Shown here piece by piece: positions 40,117-52,627 of a stretch of DNA of 64,000 nucleotides. Numbering within the stretch: the first letter of the stretch is position 1; each line of letters begins with the position of its first letter. Under the pieces are notes generated by a model. That model had not been told where the DNA came from and ran no database searches. It saw only the letters and a program-made list of their open reading frames with translations. Location of the stretch: assembly GCA_001724265.1 (NCBI GenBank), contig MEDY01000084.1:21859-85858 (forward strand), read 5' to 3'. Source of the DNA: Rhizaria sp. SCN 62-66 (taxonomy: Eukaryota > Rhizaria, unplaced). Both the position numbers and the translations under genes were made by a program.

Positions 40117-40854
40117 ACCAAACGCAAGAGCGGGACCGCATCGGTCAACTCACAAAAAAAACTACGTGTGCGTTTACGTCACAATATCTCTCTCTGCTGC
40201 GATAAATTCGCATCCTCTTCTTGTTTGCTTCTGCTTTCGATCACAAAAGCTTTGTTCCCTCTGCACCGACGACTTTGTTTTCTCCCCGTCGGTTGTTTTG
40301 TTTCATTGTTAGCTGCTCACTGTGACTGTGTGTTGTTTTCTGCCTTTTGTCGATTCACTGCTTGCTATTTGTCGCTTCTTTGTTGTTTGTTTAGATCAGA
40401 GCTGTCTTTTGTGTTCACATCATCTCGACGCGAGACAAGATCAAGTTTTATTAAAATGTCATGATCAGTTTTCTTAGTTTGGAATTGCTTTTATCAATAC
40501 TAATACCAAATATTTTTTTGTGAAAAAAATGCTCTGTTGACCGTAAAATCTCATAACCAATCGGTGTATATCTACGACTCTTCAAATCATTTTGATGATT
40601 CCTTCTCTGTCACTTGTTGACGCTTGCATCTGTCCCCCTGACCTGGTTCCTCGCTGGCAACTGTTTTAATGTTTGTTTCACTAAATATCAATCAGCTTGT
40701 TCGACGATTCGCTTGTTTGCCTTGCTGTCCACTTGACACACGCTCTTGCTTGCCTGTTTTGGCGGCGGCCTGTGTGAAGCCCAGCATCGCTTCACAAAAC
40801 TTCAGACATCTTGATAGGTAAACAGTGTAACACCCTTACGTTTATCTTCAACTA

Positions 40855-40878
40855 TCTCTCTCTCTCTCTCTCTCTCTT
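40855..40878. repeat. TC dinucleotide microsatellite
   Basis: An uninterrupted TC run in the 3' flank of the phosphatase gene. Confidence 0.95.
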
Positions 40879-41789
40879 TTCCCCTCTCGGGTGATGTATA
40901 TTATTTTGTCTATTCTATTGTCTATTGTTCCTGTTACTGATGCCATTAGCCTTGTTTGTGTAAAAGAGGAAGTGTCGCGACGCTTCGTATCGTAAGAGAG
41001 TCAGATATTTTAAGCATAACGCAACCATATACGTCCGTACTTAGTGCTGATGCATTGCTAGAATAATAATAATACATGAATATGATTCAAAGTCTTGCCT
41101 AACAAAACACCGGTACGTACGTACACAACACCAGGCATGTTACTCGCTCGCATGTTACCTTAGTTACTCGATCTTGCTCCTGATCTACCCCCTGTCAGCC
41201 GTTATGTTTCTTGTAGTAATCGTATCTCCTGATATTCCTTTTGATGCTAGAAATATACAGTTTACACATCATCTATTGTGTTGCTTTGATTGTTTGATTG
41301 TAAAACCCCGAAAGGCTGCAAATATTCTTGATACCGCAGTGTATAGCTCGCTAAATCGGTTCTCAGCAGGAAAAGGCAGCTAAGAAGTCGCAATAACGAA
41401 GCCAGCGGATAAACCACGTACGAGCTCACAGTCGCTGCCCCCCTCTAAACGATGCCTCGTGATCACTCACGAGCGGAGATCGATCACCATCCATATGATG
41501 TCTACATTGATGTTAAATTCAACATCAAACTATCAACGCATGTAATAAACAACGTTAATTAAAAATAACGTATTAATATTTCCTTACCTTTGAAGATAAC
41601 GATGTAAAGATCGATAATATAGTTTTTGGCTTGTTGACTGGGGAAGTTAAGCCGGCAGATTGCGGACGGCGCGAAGGGTCGCGAGTCGAGAATGTTCGGG
41701 AAAGTGGTTATACTGCCGCTACCACGCACTGAATCTGTATCTGGCCAACAACTTCGATTAGAGCGCTGCATGCTGGGAATTCATTCATT

Positions 41790-42140
41790 TGGACACCGGT
41801 CTCTGTGCGTTTCTGTTTCACCAATGGCTGGGGGAAAGTCTCTGTGAACCCGAGAGCGAAAGGCTCACCTTTCATTAGGTTCCCTCGCGTGCGCTAACCG
41901 CTATTCGCCAAGACGTTGATTCCGCCCGCAATGGTGGGGTTTCCCGAGCGAGGTGATGCGTCGTGAGTGGTTTTTCGCAGCAAAGTTATACAGGTGCCTG
42001 CGTCTTTCGCGCCTCTCCTTGCGGGAGCCGCGTTGCGCAAACACACGATAGAGCTTACTCGTGCGGTGGTTTGGCAGTATTTCTTTCTAATCAAACAATC
42101 AAAGCCCATTCCCAACCTCGCCAATAGCCTCGCGTCTTCT
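41790..42140 (+). ncRNA. Possible structured RNA (tentative)
   Basis: A GC-richer block isolated in AT-rich DNA without convincing protein-coding character. It contains GGGGAAAGTCTC at 41831-41842, reminiscent of the CR-I element of RNase P/MRP RNAs, and several short complementary stretches. Strand, limits and identity are guesses. I could not identify a matching CR-V element with confidence. Confidence 0.15.
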
Positions 42141-42616
42141 GGTGTTTAAAAAAAGTCCTTATATCATCTTTTCTCATCAATCGAAGGCCAGTAATAAGGC
42201 CAAGCGCTCGCGCTCACATCCTCACTCGTGCACTCTCTGACGCCATCGCATGTCGCCCTAACCGGGTCGATAGCGCTGCCAGTGTGTGAATGATGAACAT
42301 TAAGTTCCTCATCATCAACTCTTTGTTACTCAAGCTACAAATCATCTGGTTGTGAGCTAGACGATGGGACTGTCCTCGTGTGCATTCACTCCTAACTCAA
42401 GCTCATATCTTGCGAGCGACATGCATGAAACATGAATCATTGTGTTGTGTATTGCACGATAGTCATAAAGTCGATGTTATTCCACATTCTAGTACTACCT
42501 CTGTATATCTCAACTCGAGGCCGTAGGTCAACAATCAATCAACACAAACACACCCACACAAAAGTCGCAGTGCTCAACACTCATGTTCAGCACTCAGCTC
42601 AGACAACGCGTCGCAC

Positions 42617-43576
42617 TCAGACCTTGAAGATGCCGAGGCTCTTGACTGCGAAGCTCGTCACGACGCGCTTGATCATCTCGTTCGCGGCCTCCTCGCTCTG
42701 GACCGGCGCGCCTGCGGTGATGGACTCGGCGGCAAAAGCCTCAGGAACGTTGAGAATGATGAAGATGTCGGACTTGACCGCGGGCATGCGGTACGCAGCC
42801 AGGTACACGCGCAGCTTGTTCGCGGCAGACTCGCGGCCCTTAGACACTTTGCCGTGGCCGTCAGCCCAGCCAACGTACTACACACGTGGCAGCGTAAGTG
42901 GATAAGCAACGCAAGGGAGTTTGCATTATGAGCCAGAATTAAATAGGGATGATATCGGTGCAATGTAGGCTAATTTGGATAAAACAAAATTTTACGATAG
43001 AAACGCGGAAGATGTTATAAAAAACGTTACGAATTTTCTTAGAGATTATATATAGCTGGGATATCTTGCGTGGAACGTACTGCCATGCATTTGGGGTCAA
43101 AGTTAGGCAGATCGGCGGCAGTCAGGAAGCCGGAAGACACGAGAGTGGGCTCCTCAGCATCCTGGTCACGCATAAGGTCCGTCCAGAAGTACGGCGCGGA
43201 CTCCTCGTCCGTCTTGGAGACGTACTTATTGATTTCGACCACGATGCTCTGGTCAACATCAGTGTCAGCGTAGACCTAAGAGCGGAAACAACCAAAGTCG
43301 ATATGGAAACAAAATGTGAGCCCGAGTAAGTCTAACACTGTCAAACTGTTACCAATGTAATATATATCATAATATCTCAAAAGCGTGCGAAACTTGAATC
43401 ATCCTGAGTCTCTGGAGCAAGAATAGTTTGGATATCATAAGGGCGTGACAATTGGTACGGACCTCCTGGTGGTTAGGCACATCACGGTACTGGCTGATGT
43501 CGTAGAAGCGCTCGGGGACCTCCAGCGTAAAGGCGCCACCGTAGAGCTCAACAGTCTTCCACTTCTCCTCACTCAT
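42617..43576 (-). CDS. MOG1: Ran-binding nuclear import factor Mog1
   Basis: A 189-aa protein from exons 43576-43463, 43275-43081 and 42877-42617, all phase 0. The donors are GTCCGT and GTACGT, and both acceptors end TAG. Mog1/RanGRF binds Ran, promotes GTP release and supports nuclear protein import. The hallmark N-terminus is present: ELYGGAFTLEVPERFYDISQ, followed by RDVPNHQEVY and DTDVDQSIVVEI, matching the family pattern LFGGA...P...DVS..R.VPD.QEVF...DQS...E. The remaining exons supply the C-terminal alpha/beta part (LRVYLAAYRMP, DIFIILNVPEAF). Length fits the ~190-aa family. A CCCAG acceptor lies 15 nt upstream of the ATG. The gene is divergent from VPS39. Stop is TGA. Confidence 0.92.
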
Positions 43577-44292
43577 AGTCGGTTTAGGGTGCTGGGGATG
43601 CGGGCAAGGGGCAGGGCAAGTTGGGTCATCGCGATTCAAGTGGATGCCATGTGAGTGGATCTGACATGACAGTTTCAGTGAAACAGAGTGATAAATAACA
43701 CAAAATATAACCCATCATCTAGCATCCCTGGTGGTGCTCGTAACATTCGCTCTTTACGGATATGTTCGAAGATCTCTAGATTCCCAATTTGGTTCGCGAG
43801 TCTCACTTCACTTTGGTCGGCTGGCAACTTTTTCAGAACCGGCCTCTAGATGACTGCAAACACTTGGGAAAACCAAGAGATATCGCGATACACCTCCGAA
43901 ATCAGGGTGTGTTTACGATTTTTTGGGGTGATTTTATGTGTGTTCTACGATATATGTATTAAGCACAACTCAGATCAGCTATCTTGATGGCGGATCGCCT
44001 CTCGCCAGCACGCGTGGCAGGCTCGCAAACAAGTCGACGTCGCATCCACTCAAATCTCTCTGGCTCACGACTTCAATCGCTCATCCTATTCCTTCTGCCC
44101 TTGTACCCTGTACTCCAGGAGGTTTTCTTTTCTGAAATTCTCCGCATATTTGCGCAAGACCTCGTCTTGCCCCTTTAACCCCAGCGCCAGCGCAAGCACC
44201 CCCACGCTCGCCCCAGCCGTCGCTGTCGCTCCTACCACCGCAGTCTCCGCCTCCGTCCCCGCTCCGCCTTCGTCTTCGCGCCTCCTGCGCCG
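43577..44292. other. Divergent intergenic region, MOG1 / VPS39
   Basis: AT-rich, with a TTGGTCGG motif at 43813-43828 and a CT-rich VPS39 leader from about 44160. No gene is seen. Confidence 0.5.
43813..43828. promoter_or_regulatory. TTGGTCGGCTGGCAAC motif, candidate promoter element
   Basis: Combines GGTCGG with GCAAC, as in the elements at 2475 and 63561. It is about 240 bp upstream of the MOG1 start and 465 bp upstream of the VPS39 start. Confidence 0.35.
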
Positions 44293-44442
44293 ATGTCGCG
44301 CAACTTTACCGGGCGCGGCTCCCCCGCGCTGGGCCCTCTGTCAGGCTACCAGCGTCCCTCTGCCGCCGCCGCCGCCAATCAGCAGTTCCGTCCCCCGGAC
44401 CTGGCCCGCGCCGGCACGCTCTCACAGCTCCTGCCCCAACAG

Positions 44443-44473
<31 letters not shown>

Positions 44474-47400
44474 CCGCGCTGATGCAGCAGCAGTCGCTTG
44501 GCGTTAGCAGCATGCAGAACTCCTCCACCTTCTCAGCATCATCATCATCGCAGCAACTGCAGCACCAGCAGCAGCACCAGCAGCTTCCCCCGTCTCTGTC
44601 CGCCCTCGGCCCCGCTCCCCTGACCACGAGCACCAGCAGCCTGCCCATCGGCGCCAGTCCCAGCGCCGGCGGTCCCGGCGACTCGACTTACCGCGCCTTC
44701 CACTTCGGCGCCGTCACCGACGATAAGAAGGGCCGGATTGCGTGCGTTGACACGGCGGGCGACCACGTACTCTGCGGCCTCACCGACGGCTCCCTCGTCT
44801 GGTACGAGACGGACGAGGACCGCGTCGTGTTCCGCGCGCGCTACAACAAACCCATCGCCGCCAAGGCCATCGACCAACTCTACGCCGTTGACAACATCCT
44901 CCTCGCGCTCTCAGGCGGCGTCGTCCGCGCGCACGAGCTTCCGTCGCTGCGCGCGCTCGACGAGCTCGACGCCGCGAAGGGCGCGTACCTGTTCTCGGCG
45001 TCAAAGGGACGCGTGCCCGCGCCCGGAGTCGCGCTTGCAGCGGCGCCGCTGTACCTCGCGGTCGCAGTCAAGAAGCGCCCCATTCAGGTACGACCAACGA
45101 CATGTAACATTGCAGTGTCATATATCGTTCTTTTTCATCAAAACTTAAAATTATTGTATACTTTAATCTCATATTATTTTGTTTCATTCTTCTTGTTCTG
45201 TAACTCTGTTTTGTTCCTAGATTTTCGTGTTTGACGCGCAGTCCGGCCGCTTCCGCCTGCGGTCAGAGATCGCGTTCGCGGAGACCGTCAAGCAGATGGA
45301 GTGGTTCCCCATTCTTGCCAGCGCTGCCAACGCGATGCCGGCCGCGAACGCACTTACCGGTCCCGGAGCACATGCCGATTCCTCGCCTCCATTGGGCCCC
45401 GCTGGCGCTGGAGCTGGGAGTAGCTCGCGTGCTCAGCATATGCCGCCCGCGTTGCACCGCGGCCTCACCGCCGACCACGGCGACAACAACGATGATAACA
45501 TCGACTACGAGTACAGCATGAGCGGCAGCGGCGCGCCTGAGACCCCCGGATCAACCCACCGCAGTTTCGGGTTTAACAACAACAACAGCAGCAGCGGTGG
45601 CAGCGGACGCGGCGCGTCTGGTGCGATCCGCATGCCTCCGCCACGGCTCGCCGGCGCGGGCGCAATCGTCACCACGACTGCCAGCTCCACCTCAGTCTCC
45701 AACGCCAGCGCCAACGCCGCCGGTGTGCCGAATGCGGGGGTCGTGGGCAGCGCCGGGTCCACGGCCGGCATGGGTTCGCTGGGCTCGGTCGGGTCCGCGG
45801 GGGTGGATTTCCGCTCGCACCCGACCTACGACCCCACGGCGTCGCCGGTGTTCACTCCGCTGCTTTCCTCGCCGTCGCCGCTCACGCGCGGTCTCGGGCC
45901 CGGCAGTCTCGGCAGCAACAACAACAGCTCCGCGAGTGCGAGCGCGAGCAATGTTCGTGGCAAGAGCTCGCGGGCGGGCGGCGGCGGCCTGGATCTCGCC
46001 TCACCCGCGGCCACTGCTTTCCAAAACAGCTCTAACTCTAGCTCTAGTTCTAGTAGCTCTGGCGCGAACCCGCTTCTCGCGTCGCTGCAGTCACCTACTC
46101 TGCTTCTCACCACCAAATCCGGCGTTTTCGTCGTCAACGTCCTCTCGGGCCAAATCACGCCCGTCGCGCTCCCCGCGCTGCCCGCTGTCGGCAAGACCAA
46201 GAGCAAGGACCGCGAAACCCCCTCCGCGGTCTGCCAACTACCCCACGGCGCGCTGCTCGTCTTCAAAGACACGGTCGGTTTCGCGGTGGGCGCCACCGGC
46301 GGGCCCGTGTCGGTGTCCTTCCTCGACTCGCCGGCGTCGCCGACGTTCCTTGAGGCCGTGTCGTCGGGCCGGCTCGTTGCTCACCACTCGCCCAGTCTGT
46401 CGCCGCAAGTCGCGGCCACGGCGCTGGCGGGCCGCGGGATGTCGCCGCTGCGGCCGAGCTTCCTCGGCGGGCTGGCCGGCGCTCCCATCTCCTCACTGTC
46501 GCAACACGGCAGCAGTAGCCAGCACAGCGCGAGCGGCAGCGGCGCGCAGCAGCATTACCACCAGTACCAGCAGCAGCCCCCGGCGCAGTCGCATTGGCAA
46601 GCTCCGTCGTCCAGCGTGAGCGGGTTGCCTGGCGCGGCGATGGTGGCCTCGGTAGCCGCTGCGCCGTCGTTCGTGTCGTTCGTCGAGGTCTCTGAGGTGC
46701 CCGTTGCGGTGGGGTACTTACACCCCTACTTAGTCGCGCTTTTGCCCACGTGTGTGCAGGTGCGCAATGTCATGAGCAACACACTCGTTCAGGTACGCAA
46801 AAAATCTTACAGCATTCGAGTGCAATAACAAAACGACACACGCATGTTTTTCTGCTTGATTCATATTTTAATTCGACTTATATCTCACCACAACATCATT
46901 TTACGGATTTTTTAACTTCGATTTATTTAGGTCACGCCGTTTAAGGGCGGCATCTCCGGCGTGTTCAAGCGCGTCCCCTACGTCGCCTCGCCCACCGAAC
47001 TGCGCGTGCTCGCCCCCACCTCGATCCACGCCCAGGTCAAGGCCCTGTTGAAGCGCGACATGCACCTGCAGGCCCTCGCGCTAATCGAGCAGTCCACGTC
47101 CGCACAGTGGCCGCGCGAGGCTGACCGCGCCCGCAAGATCGCCGAAATCTCCCTCCAACACGCCTACCACCTCTTCCTCTCGGGCGAGTTCGACCAAGCG
47201 CTAATGCAGTTCCAGCTTCTTCGCGTCGACCCGCGGCTCGTGCTCGCGCTCTTCCCGGCCCTTCTCCCGCCGCGGCTGCAGCTACGCGTGGCGCATCCCG
47301 TCCCCGTGCCTGCGGTGCCCGTCGCGCCCGAGGACGAACCCCGCGCGCTCGCCGCGTTGGTCCCCTATCTCGCGTCTGTCCGTGCCGCACTGACCCGCCT

Positions 47401-50400
47401 CGTTGCCGCCGCGCGCCGCCGCCGCGGTCGTGGTGGCGGCGGCGCTGGTGCTGGTACTGGCGCTGGCGCTGGGACGGCGCTGCGCCGCGCGCCGCACTCA
47501 GCGGGCGGCCTCCATAATACAGTGGCGGGGGTCGACGTGGGCGGCGCAGACGCGGAGACGCAGGCGCAGGTCGAGCGCGGCCGCGGGCTCGCCGCAGCGC
47601 TGGCCGTGGCGTCAGCCTCGCCCCGATCGCTAGCGGGCGCGCGCGGACGCGGGCTGCCGCCTCCGCTCTCCAACACTAACGCGAACTCCAACGCTACTGC
47701 GGAGGCGGAGGAAGGCGCGGGCGGTTTCTTGCTCGGCACCCCCGCCGGGGCCACTGCATTCGGCGGCGGCAGCGCTGCCAACGGCAACAACGCGGGCGGC
47801 AGCAGCTTCCGCGGTGCGCTGATCATCGAGGACTATGCAGCCGACAGTGAGGCGGCCACCGCGGCCCGCAGCCGTGGCAACAGCCGGTCTGCCGGCGACG
47901 CCGCTCTGCCCGTCACAGACGGCAACAATGACGGCAACGATGATGACAACGATGACGACGATGATGATGATGAGCAGGAACAGGCAAGCACCCCCCGTTC
48001 CTTCACGCAGTCTCTGCTTGATCAGCGTCTCTCCGGCCTTGCGTCGTCGGCGCGCCCCGCACATTCCGCATCCAACTCCGGCGCTGCTGCTGGCCAGCTG
48101 CAGGGTCCGCCGTCCCCGCGCTCGCACTCGCCCTCCGCTCCCTCCGCCGGTAGCTCAAGCGCAGTGTCAGTGTCGACCGCGAACGCGACCGCGAGTGCGG
48201 GGGCCGGTGCGGGCCCTCGTGGAGCGCAATACCAGAAGCACCCCCTGGTCTCGGGCGACCGCGTGCGCATCTCGAACCTTGCTTCGGCGCTGCTGCACAA
48301 GGTCCAGCGGGGCACTCCCGGCGCCGCCGCCGCAGCCGCAGCCGCCGGTGGCGCCGCGGGCGCGGGCGCGGGCGTGCCCGGCGCAGGCGCTGCTGGTGCA
48401 GTTACGGCTGGCCTCGCGCTCTTTGACCCCGCCGTCGGCCTCGGCGCGCCCGCGCTTGACTTGGAACTGCTGGTGCTTGTCGACACCGTGCTGCTGCGCG
48501 TCTACCTCGCGATCAACCCCCACGCGCTGCTCGGCTTTGTCCAGGCACCGCAGCGATGCGACATCACCGTCGCTGCCGCCGCGCTGGGCGCCGCGGGCCG
48601 CCACGCCGAGCTCGTCGCGCTCTACCGGTCCCGCGGGCTACATGTCGAGGCGCTCGAGCTGCTTCGCGCGCTCTCCGGACTCTCCACTCAAAACACCGCC
48701 AACATGGGCTCTAACAGCAGCGCCAACGGCTCTGCGGCCAACGCGGGCGCGACTGCGGGCACGGCGGCCGCGGCCGCGGCGGCCGCGGCGGTGGTCGCCG
48801 CGTCGGGCGGACTCGCGGCCGTCCCGCGCGCGCTGCAAGGCGTATCGGCGACAGTGTCGTATCTCAACGCGCTGCTGAACCGGACGCCGCTGGACGCGGC
48901 GACGGTGGAGCTGGTGCTGGCCCAATCCCACTGGGTCCTGGCGCTCGAGGGATCGGACGATGCGCTGGACATCTTTCTCCCCATAGGTCCGGCTGCTGTG
49001 GTGTTTAACTCCGACGATGACGACGAGGACGACGACGAGGACGACGACGACGAGGACGACAACGACGACGGCGCTGGCCCTGATGGCAACGGAGACGACG
49101 ACGACGGCGACGACGGCGCTAGCGACGGCGACGACAACGACGACAAGCAACAGCAGGGCGCAGATAGCAACGGCACCGGAGAGAACAAAGACAAAGCTCT
49201 CGTTGTCGTCGACCCCGACGCTGCTGCCGCCCGGCGCGCCCGCCAGCGCCGCCGCCGCCGCCGCGCCCGCGCCCGCGCCAACCGCGACCGCTCTCGTTTT
49301 TCATGCCAGTCGCAGTCTCAGTCTGCGACGGGCACGATTACGTATCCCGCGCCGCTTGCGCTGCAAGTGCTGGCGCACCTCCGCGCGCACTGCGACCCGT
49401 CGGTCGGCACGCGGTTCCTCGCCCAACTCATCGCCACCGGCGCCGCGGCCCCCGCGCTGCACAACGAGTACGCCGAGCTCTGTCTGCGCGAGATGGCCGC
49501 CGAGGCGCGCGCCGCCGGGCTGCCAGACGCGCTCGACTGGTACGACACGGGCGCGCTCCCCGCGGGCGCCGGCGCTGCCAATGCTGCGAACAGGATCACG
49601 ACGCTGACGGCAATCTCGGCGGGCGACGCCGACGCGGACCCCGACGCCGAGGCCGAGCTGCCTGACAACGCCGCGGTGGGCCGCGCGCGCCGCGTATCGG
49701 GCGCCGTCTCCGCCTCCGCCGTGCCGCCGCGGCTGGCGCTCGTGTACCAGGACTTGCTCTCGTTCCTCGCTGCTCCGGGCTCGCGGTACGCGCCAGAACT
49801 GCTGCTGTCACGGCTGCCGGCCGCGGGCGGGCTGCTCGAGGCGCGCGTGCTGCTGCTCGCGCGACTGGAGCGGCACGCCGACGTCGTCTCCACGCTCATC
49901 TCGCTGGGCCGACTCGCGCGCGCTGAGCAGTACTGCGACGCCGTGTTCACGCGAATCGGCGAAGGCGGTGCGCAGGTCTACTACCAACTGCTCGACCTGT
50001 ACTTGGGGGCCGCGGGCGCCGCCGGGGCCGCCGCGGGGCCCGCGGGCGCGGCGGCGGCGCAGCAGGGGCTCGACGCGGCTCTGCGTCTGCTGAGCCGCTG
50101 CCACGACCGACTGGATCTCGCCCGTGTCGTCGCGTTGCTGCCTGTCGCGACGCCAATCCACCTGCTGGAGCCGTTCCTCATCCGCGTCGTGTCGGGCTCG
50201 CTCCACCGGCTGCGCTCGCAGCGTGTCGCCAAGAGCTTGCTGCGCGCAGAGCACTTGCAGGTGCAGGCCGAGCTCTGCGCAGAGAGCCAGACCCGCGTCG
50301 TGATTGACCGCGACACCGTGTGCCATGCGTGCGGGAAGAAGGTTGGCCTCGCTGCGTTCGCGCTGTCGCCGGAGAAGAGGGTGTTCCACTATGTGTGCTA

Positions 50401-50443
50401 CCGCGCGCCCACCGGTGCCGCAGGCGCACCAGAGAACGTCTGA
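44293..50443 (+). CDS. VPS39: HOPS/CORVET subunit VPS39 (Vam6-like)
   Basis: The exons are 44293-45087, 45221-46792 and 46931-50443, all phase 0, giving 1959 aa. The donors are GTACGA and GTACGC, the acceptors CCTAG and TTTAG. VPS39-type proteins tether late endosomes and vacuoles by binding Rab GTPases. A Gln/Ser-rich leader (poly-Gln near 44440-44473) precedes a CNH/beta-propeller (IACVDTAGDHVLCGLTDGSL and so on, interrupted by long Ser/Gly insertions). Exon 3 begins TPFKGGISGVFKRVPYVASP. It continues into alpha-solenoid repeats (QVKALLKRDMHLQALALIEQ) and ends in the Vps39 domain-2 zinc motif VCHACGKKVG...VFHYVCYR (about residue 1920). Homologues are about 870 aa; Ala-rich and Asp/Glu-rich insertions (for example 49010-49150) make up the difference. 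Vps3/TGFBRAP1 is the alternative assignment. Unlike its neighbours it has a ~100-nt leader after the nearest acceptor. Stop is TGA. Confidence 0.88.
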
Positions 50444-51098
50444 GTGGAACGCGCGACCGCCAGTGACGGCTTTTAACATCATGTGACGAGACGCGAATGT
50501 GGAGCGTTGTGTCAGCACGTCAGTCAATGGTGTATATGCACTTCTGATGTGTTTTACTCTTAAAGCTTATGTATTTTGTTGTTAAACGGCATGCACTCTG
50601 ATTGAATCGTATGAAAGGAATACACAGACTGTTTTACTGCGAAGTTCTCACTGATATTCTAGCTTTTTGCCAAAAGGATGTTACGAAATGAAGAGTTTAT
50701 TTGTATTCTCTTGTAACGTATTGACGGCTGTACACATGAATGCATGCGAGACTAGAGCAGTAATAGTTAAATGAATTTGACTATGTAACGAAAGCATTGA
50801 CCACTTATATAAAGTGTAACACTAATAAACACTGATAAGCCATTTAACTGCCAGCATCAACAATCATGCTGGCAGTCGCGCTCCTAAGAATGTGTGTCGA
50901 AGCGGTATGCCCATTCTTGAGGGGACTTAGTCACTCACTCTGCATCACTCTTGTCTTGCAGCAGTGGCTTCCTCTGTACAGCTGCCTGTTTCGATCGAGA
51001 TAAAGAGCACTCGCTCATTCGCAAGGATACCCTTGATGTCTCACTCTCGAGAGGGGCTGACTAAAATCGCGATTCGCTGTCCATGCATCATATCTCAC
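50444..51098. other. Convergent intergenic region, VPS39 / SLD5
   Basis: AT-rich 3' flanks. The only structure seen is a hairpin at 50848-50875. No gene is seen. Confidence 0.5.
50848..50875. repeat. Short perfect inverted repeat
   Basis: Ten-base arms, CTGCCAGCAT and ATGCTGGCAG, around an 8-nt loop, about 400 bp downstream of VPS39 and 220 bp downstream of the SLD5 stop. It is possibly a transcript-end structure. Confidence 0.7.
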
Positions 51099-52054
51099 TC
51101 ACTCAAGCAGACGCACTTGCCCCTGCTCTACGAGGTGTGTGAGCGCGCTGTACGGAAGAGCAATGACTTCGCCACTGGAGAACGTGAGTGCACTGGGGCC
51201 GTCACCGAACGAGATCGTGTCGGCAGTGATCAAACCAAACACAATCTCTGTGACATATGGACAACAGCAAGCAAAGCAGAAACAATAAGCAAAAGATTAA
51301 ATTTGGGGAAAATAAATAGTGAGCAGGTGTTGCAGAAAAGTATCGAGATAAAAGCTAATGCGAATCTTCCTACTCAGAGCTAGCGCATAATACTTCAGTA
51401 TAAGTAGCGGTAGAAGAAGGCAGACAAGAACTCCAACGTACGCTGCATATTCGGCGCGTCATCGACCTCCTCAAGCGTGGCAAAACGCTTCGGCATCTCG
51501 CCCAACACAGTCCTCGTGAGCCTGCGCATGACCACTTCGTCGAAGAACCTCTGCGCAAACGCGCGCTCGGGACCCGATAGGCGGTCGAACATCGCGGGGG
51601 GCGTCTCGGGCGTGCCCATGAGGAAGAAAATGTGCGCCTGGATCTTACCCAGCCGCGCGCGGAGGTACGCTTTGAGGACGTAGATGGTGCGCTGCAGGTC
51701 CAGGTCACGCAGCTCGTCCACGGGCTCTGGGAGCTCGGTCAGCGACGCGTCGTCGAGTCGGGTTTGAGTGCGCTCGATCGCGGCCGTCGTGTACGCCACG
51801 GCGGCGGCCTCGTAGGGCAGAAGCTCGGGCGCAGCGAGCTCGTGCAGCCACGCCGCGCGCAGCGTCTGCAGGTGCTGACGCGCGGCGGCCGCGGAGGCGG
51901 AGGCCGAGGCGGCGGCGCCGAGGCCGTAGCCGCTGCTGTCTGTCGCGTGGCCATGGTGATGGCCGTCGAAGTCACGCTGGGAGGACGGGTAGTGGTCGTG
52001 GCCGTAGCCCGAGGACTGGGAGTGCGCGTGGTTGTCGGAAGGGTAGTCGGACAT
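51099..52054 (-). CDS. SLD5: GINS complex subunit SLD5
   Basis: A 253-aa protein from exons 52054-51442 and 51247-51099. The donor is GTACGT and the acceptor GTCACAG; the codon split C|AG is restored. SLD5 (GINS4) is part of the GINS tetramer of the CMG replicative helicase. After a ~55-residue His/Ser-rich leader comes the helical A-domain. It starts LRAAWLHELAAPELLPYEAA and continues through DLDLQRTIYVLKAYLRARLGKIQAHIFFL to GPERAFAQRFFDEV, the standard SLD5 pattern. Exon 2 supplies the beta-rich C-terminal B-domain, VFGLITADTISFGDG to LVEQGQVRLLE. Reading through the donor would instead end the protein at FFYRYLY without the B-domain. No pyrimidine-rich acceptor adjoins this start codon, unlike most genes here. 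Stop is TGA. Confidence 0.92.
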
Positions 52055-52627
52055 GCGGTGCCCTCCACTTGCTCCTGCTTGCTGCGGGGATGCCTTTCTG
52101 TTTGTTGCTCGGACGCTTTGCCGTGAAGAGTTGCCGGGTGCTCAACGTATCTGGGCGTGCTAAAAGAGTAGTCTTTATGGACAGTAGGAGGATATCATAT
52201 CAAATAAGGGTTCGAGTGAGATAGAGCTTGAAGAAGGAGAAAGTGTGACACTCCCAAGCAGGCTGTCAAGTCACCTCAACAGTTTTGAAAATACCGACGA
52301 GACAATCGCAGTCTGAGGAAGCGCTAAAACGATTCCGGGTAGTTGATTATAACTCACAGCGAAAAATAGAGTTCATGTACATATCTACGAGAAAACTGAG
52401 GCAGGGGTCTTCAGCGAAAGTGGCAGACTTGGAGGCGCGAAGCGTAGGCTGATTTTTGCGATCCAACTTGCTTGCTGTCGCTCGACTGACCGTTGAGCTA
52501 ACTTTGACACAGGTTTAATGTGTGCAGACTCCGTCGAATAGCAATGCAAGACTTGATTCCGCGTTTCAAATTTTCTGAACTAATAGGGCATTCTTTTATA
52601 CTTCTTACACTACTGATCTTCACGCAG
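52055..52627. other. Divergent intergenic region, SLD5 / pterin-dehydratase-like gene
   Basis: AT-rich, with no gene seen. A pyrimidine tract and CACGCAG directly abut the downstream ATG. Confidence 0.5.

Larger units (their letters stand above)
40117..42616. other. 2.5-kb convergent gap with a GC-richer island
   Basis: Most of the gap is AT-rich 3' flank without coding signal, including a TC run at 40855-40878. Bases 41630-42150 are distinctly richer in GC, yet the open frames there (for example 41894-42124 minus) look random. A structured RNA is possible. A short inverted repeat, TTGATGTT/AACATCAA, lies around 41507-41528. Confidence 0.45.

Noticed and set aside
41894-42124. 76-codon minus-strand frame and an overlapping 60-codon plus-strand frame in the GC island
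   Set aside because: Neither shows domain similarity, a splice context or a plausible start neighbourhood. Both look like chance frames in a possibly non-coding element.
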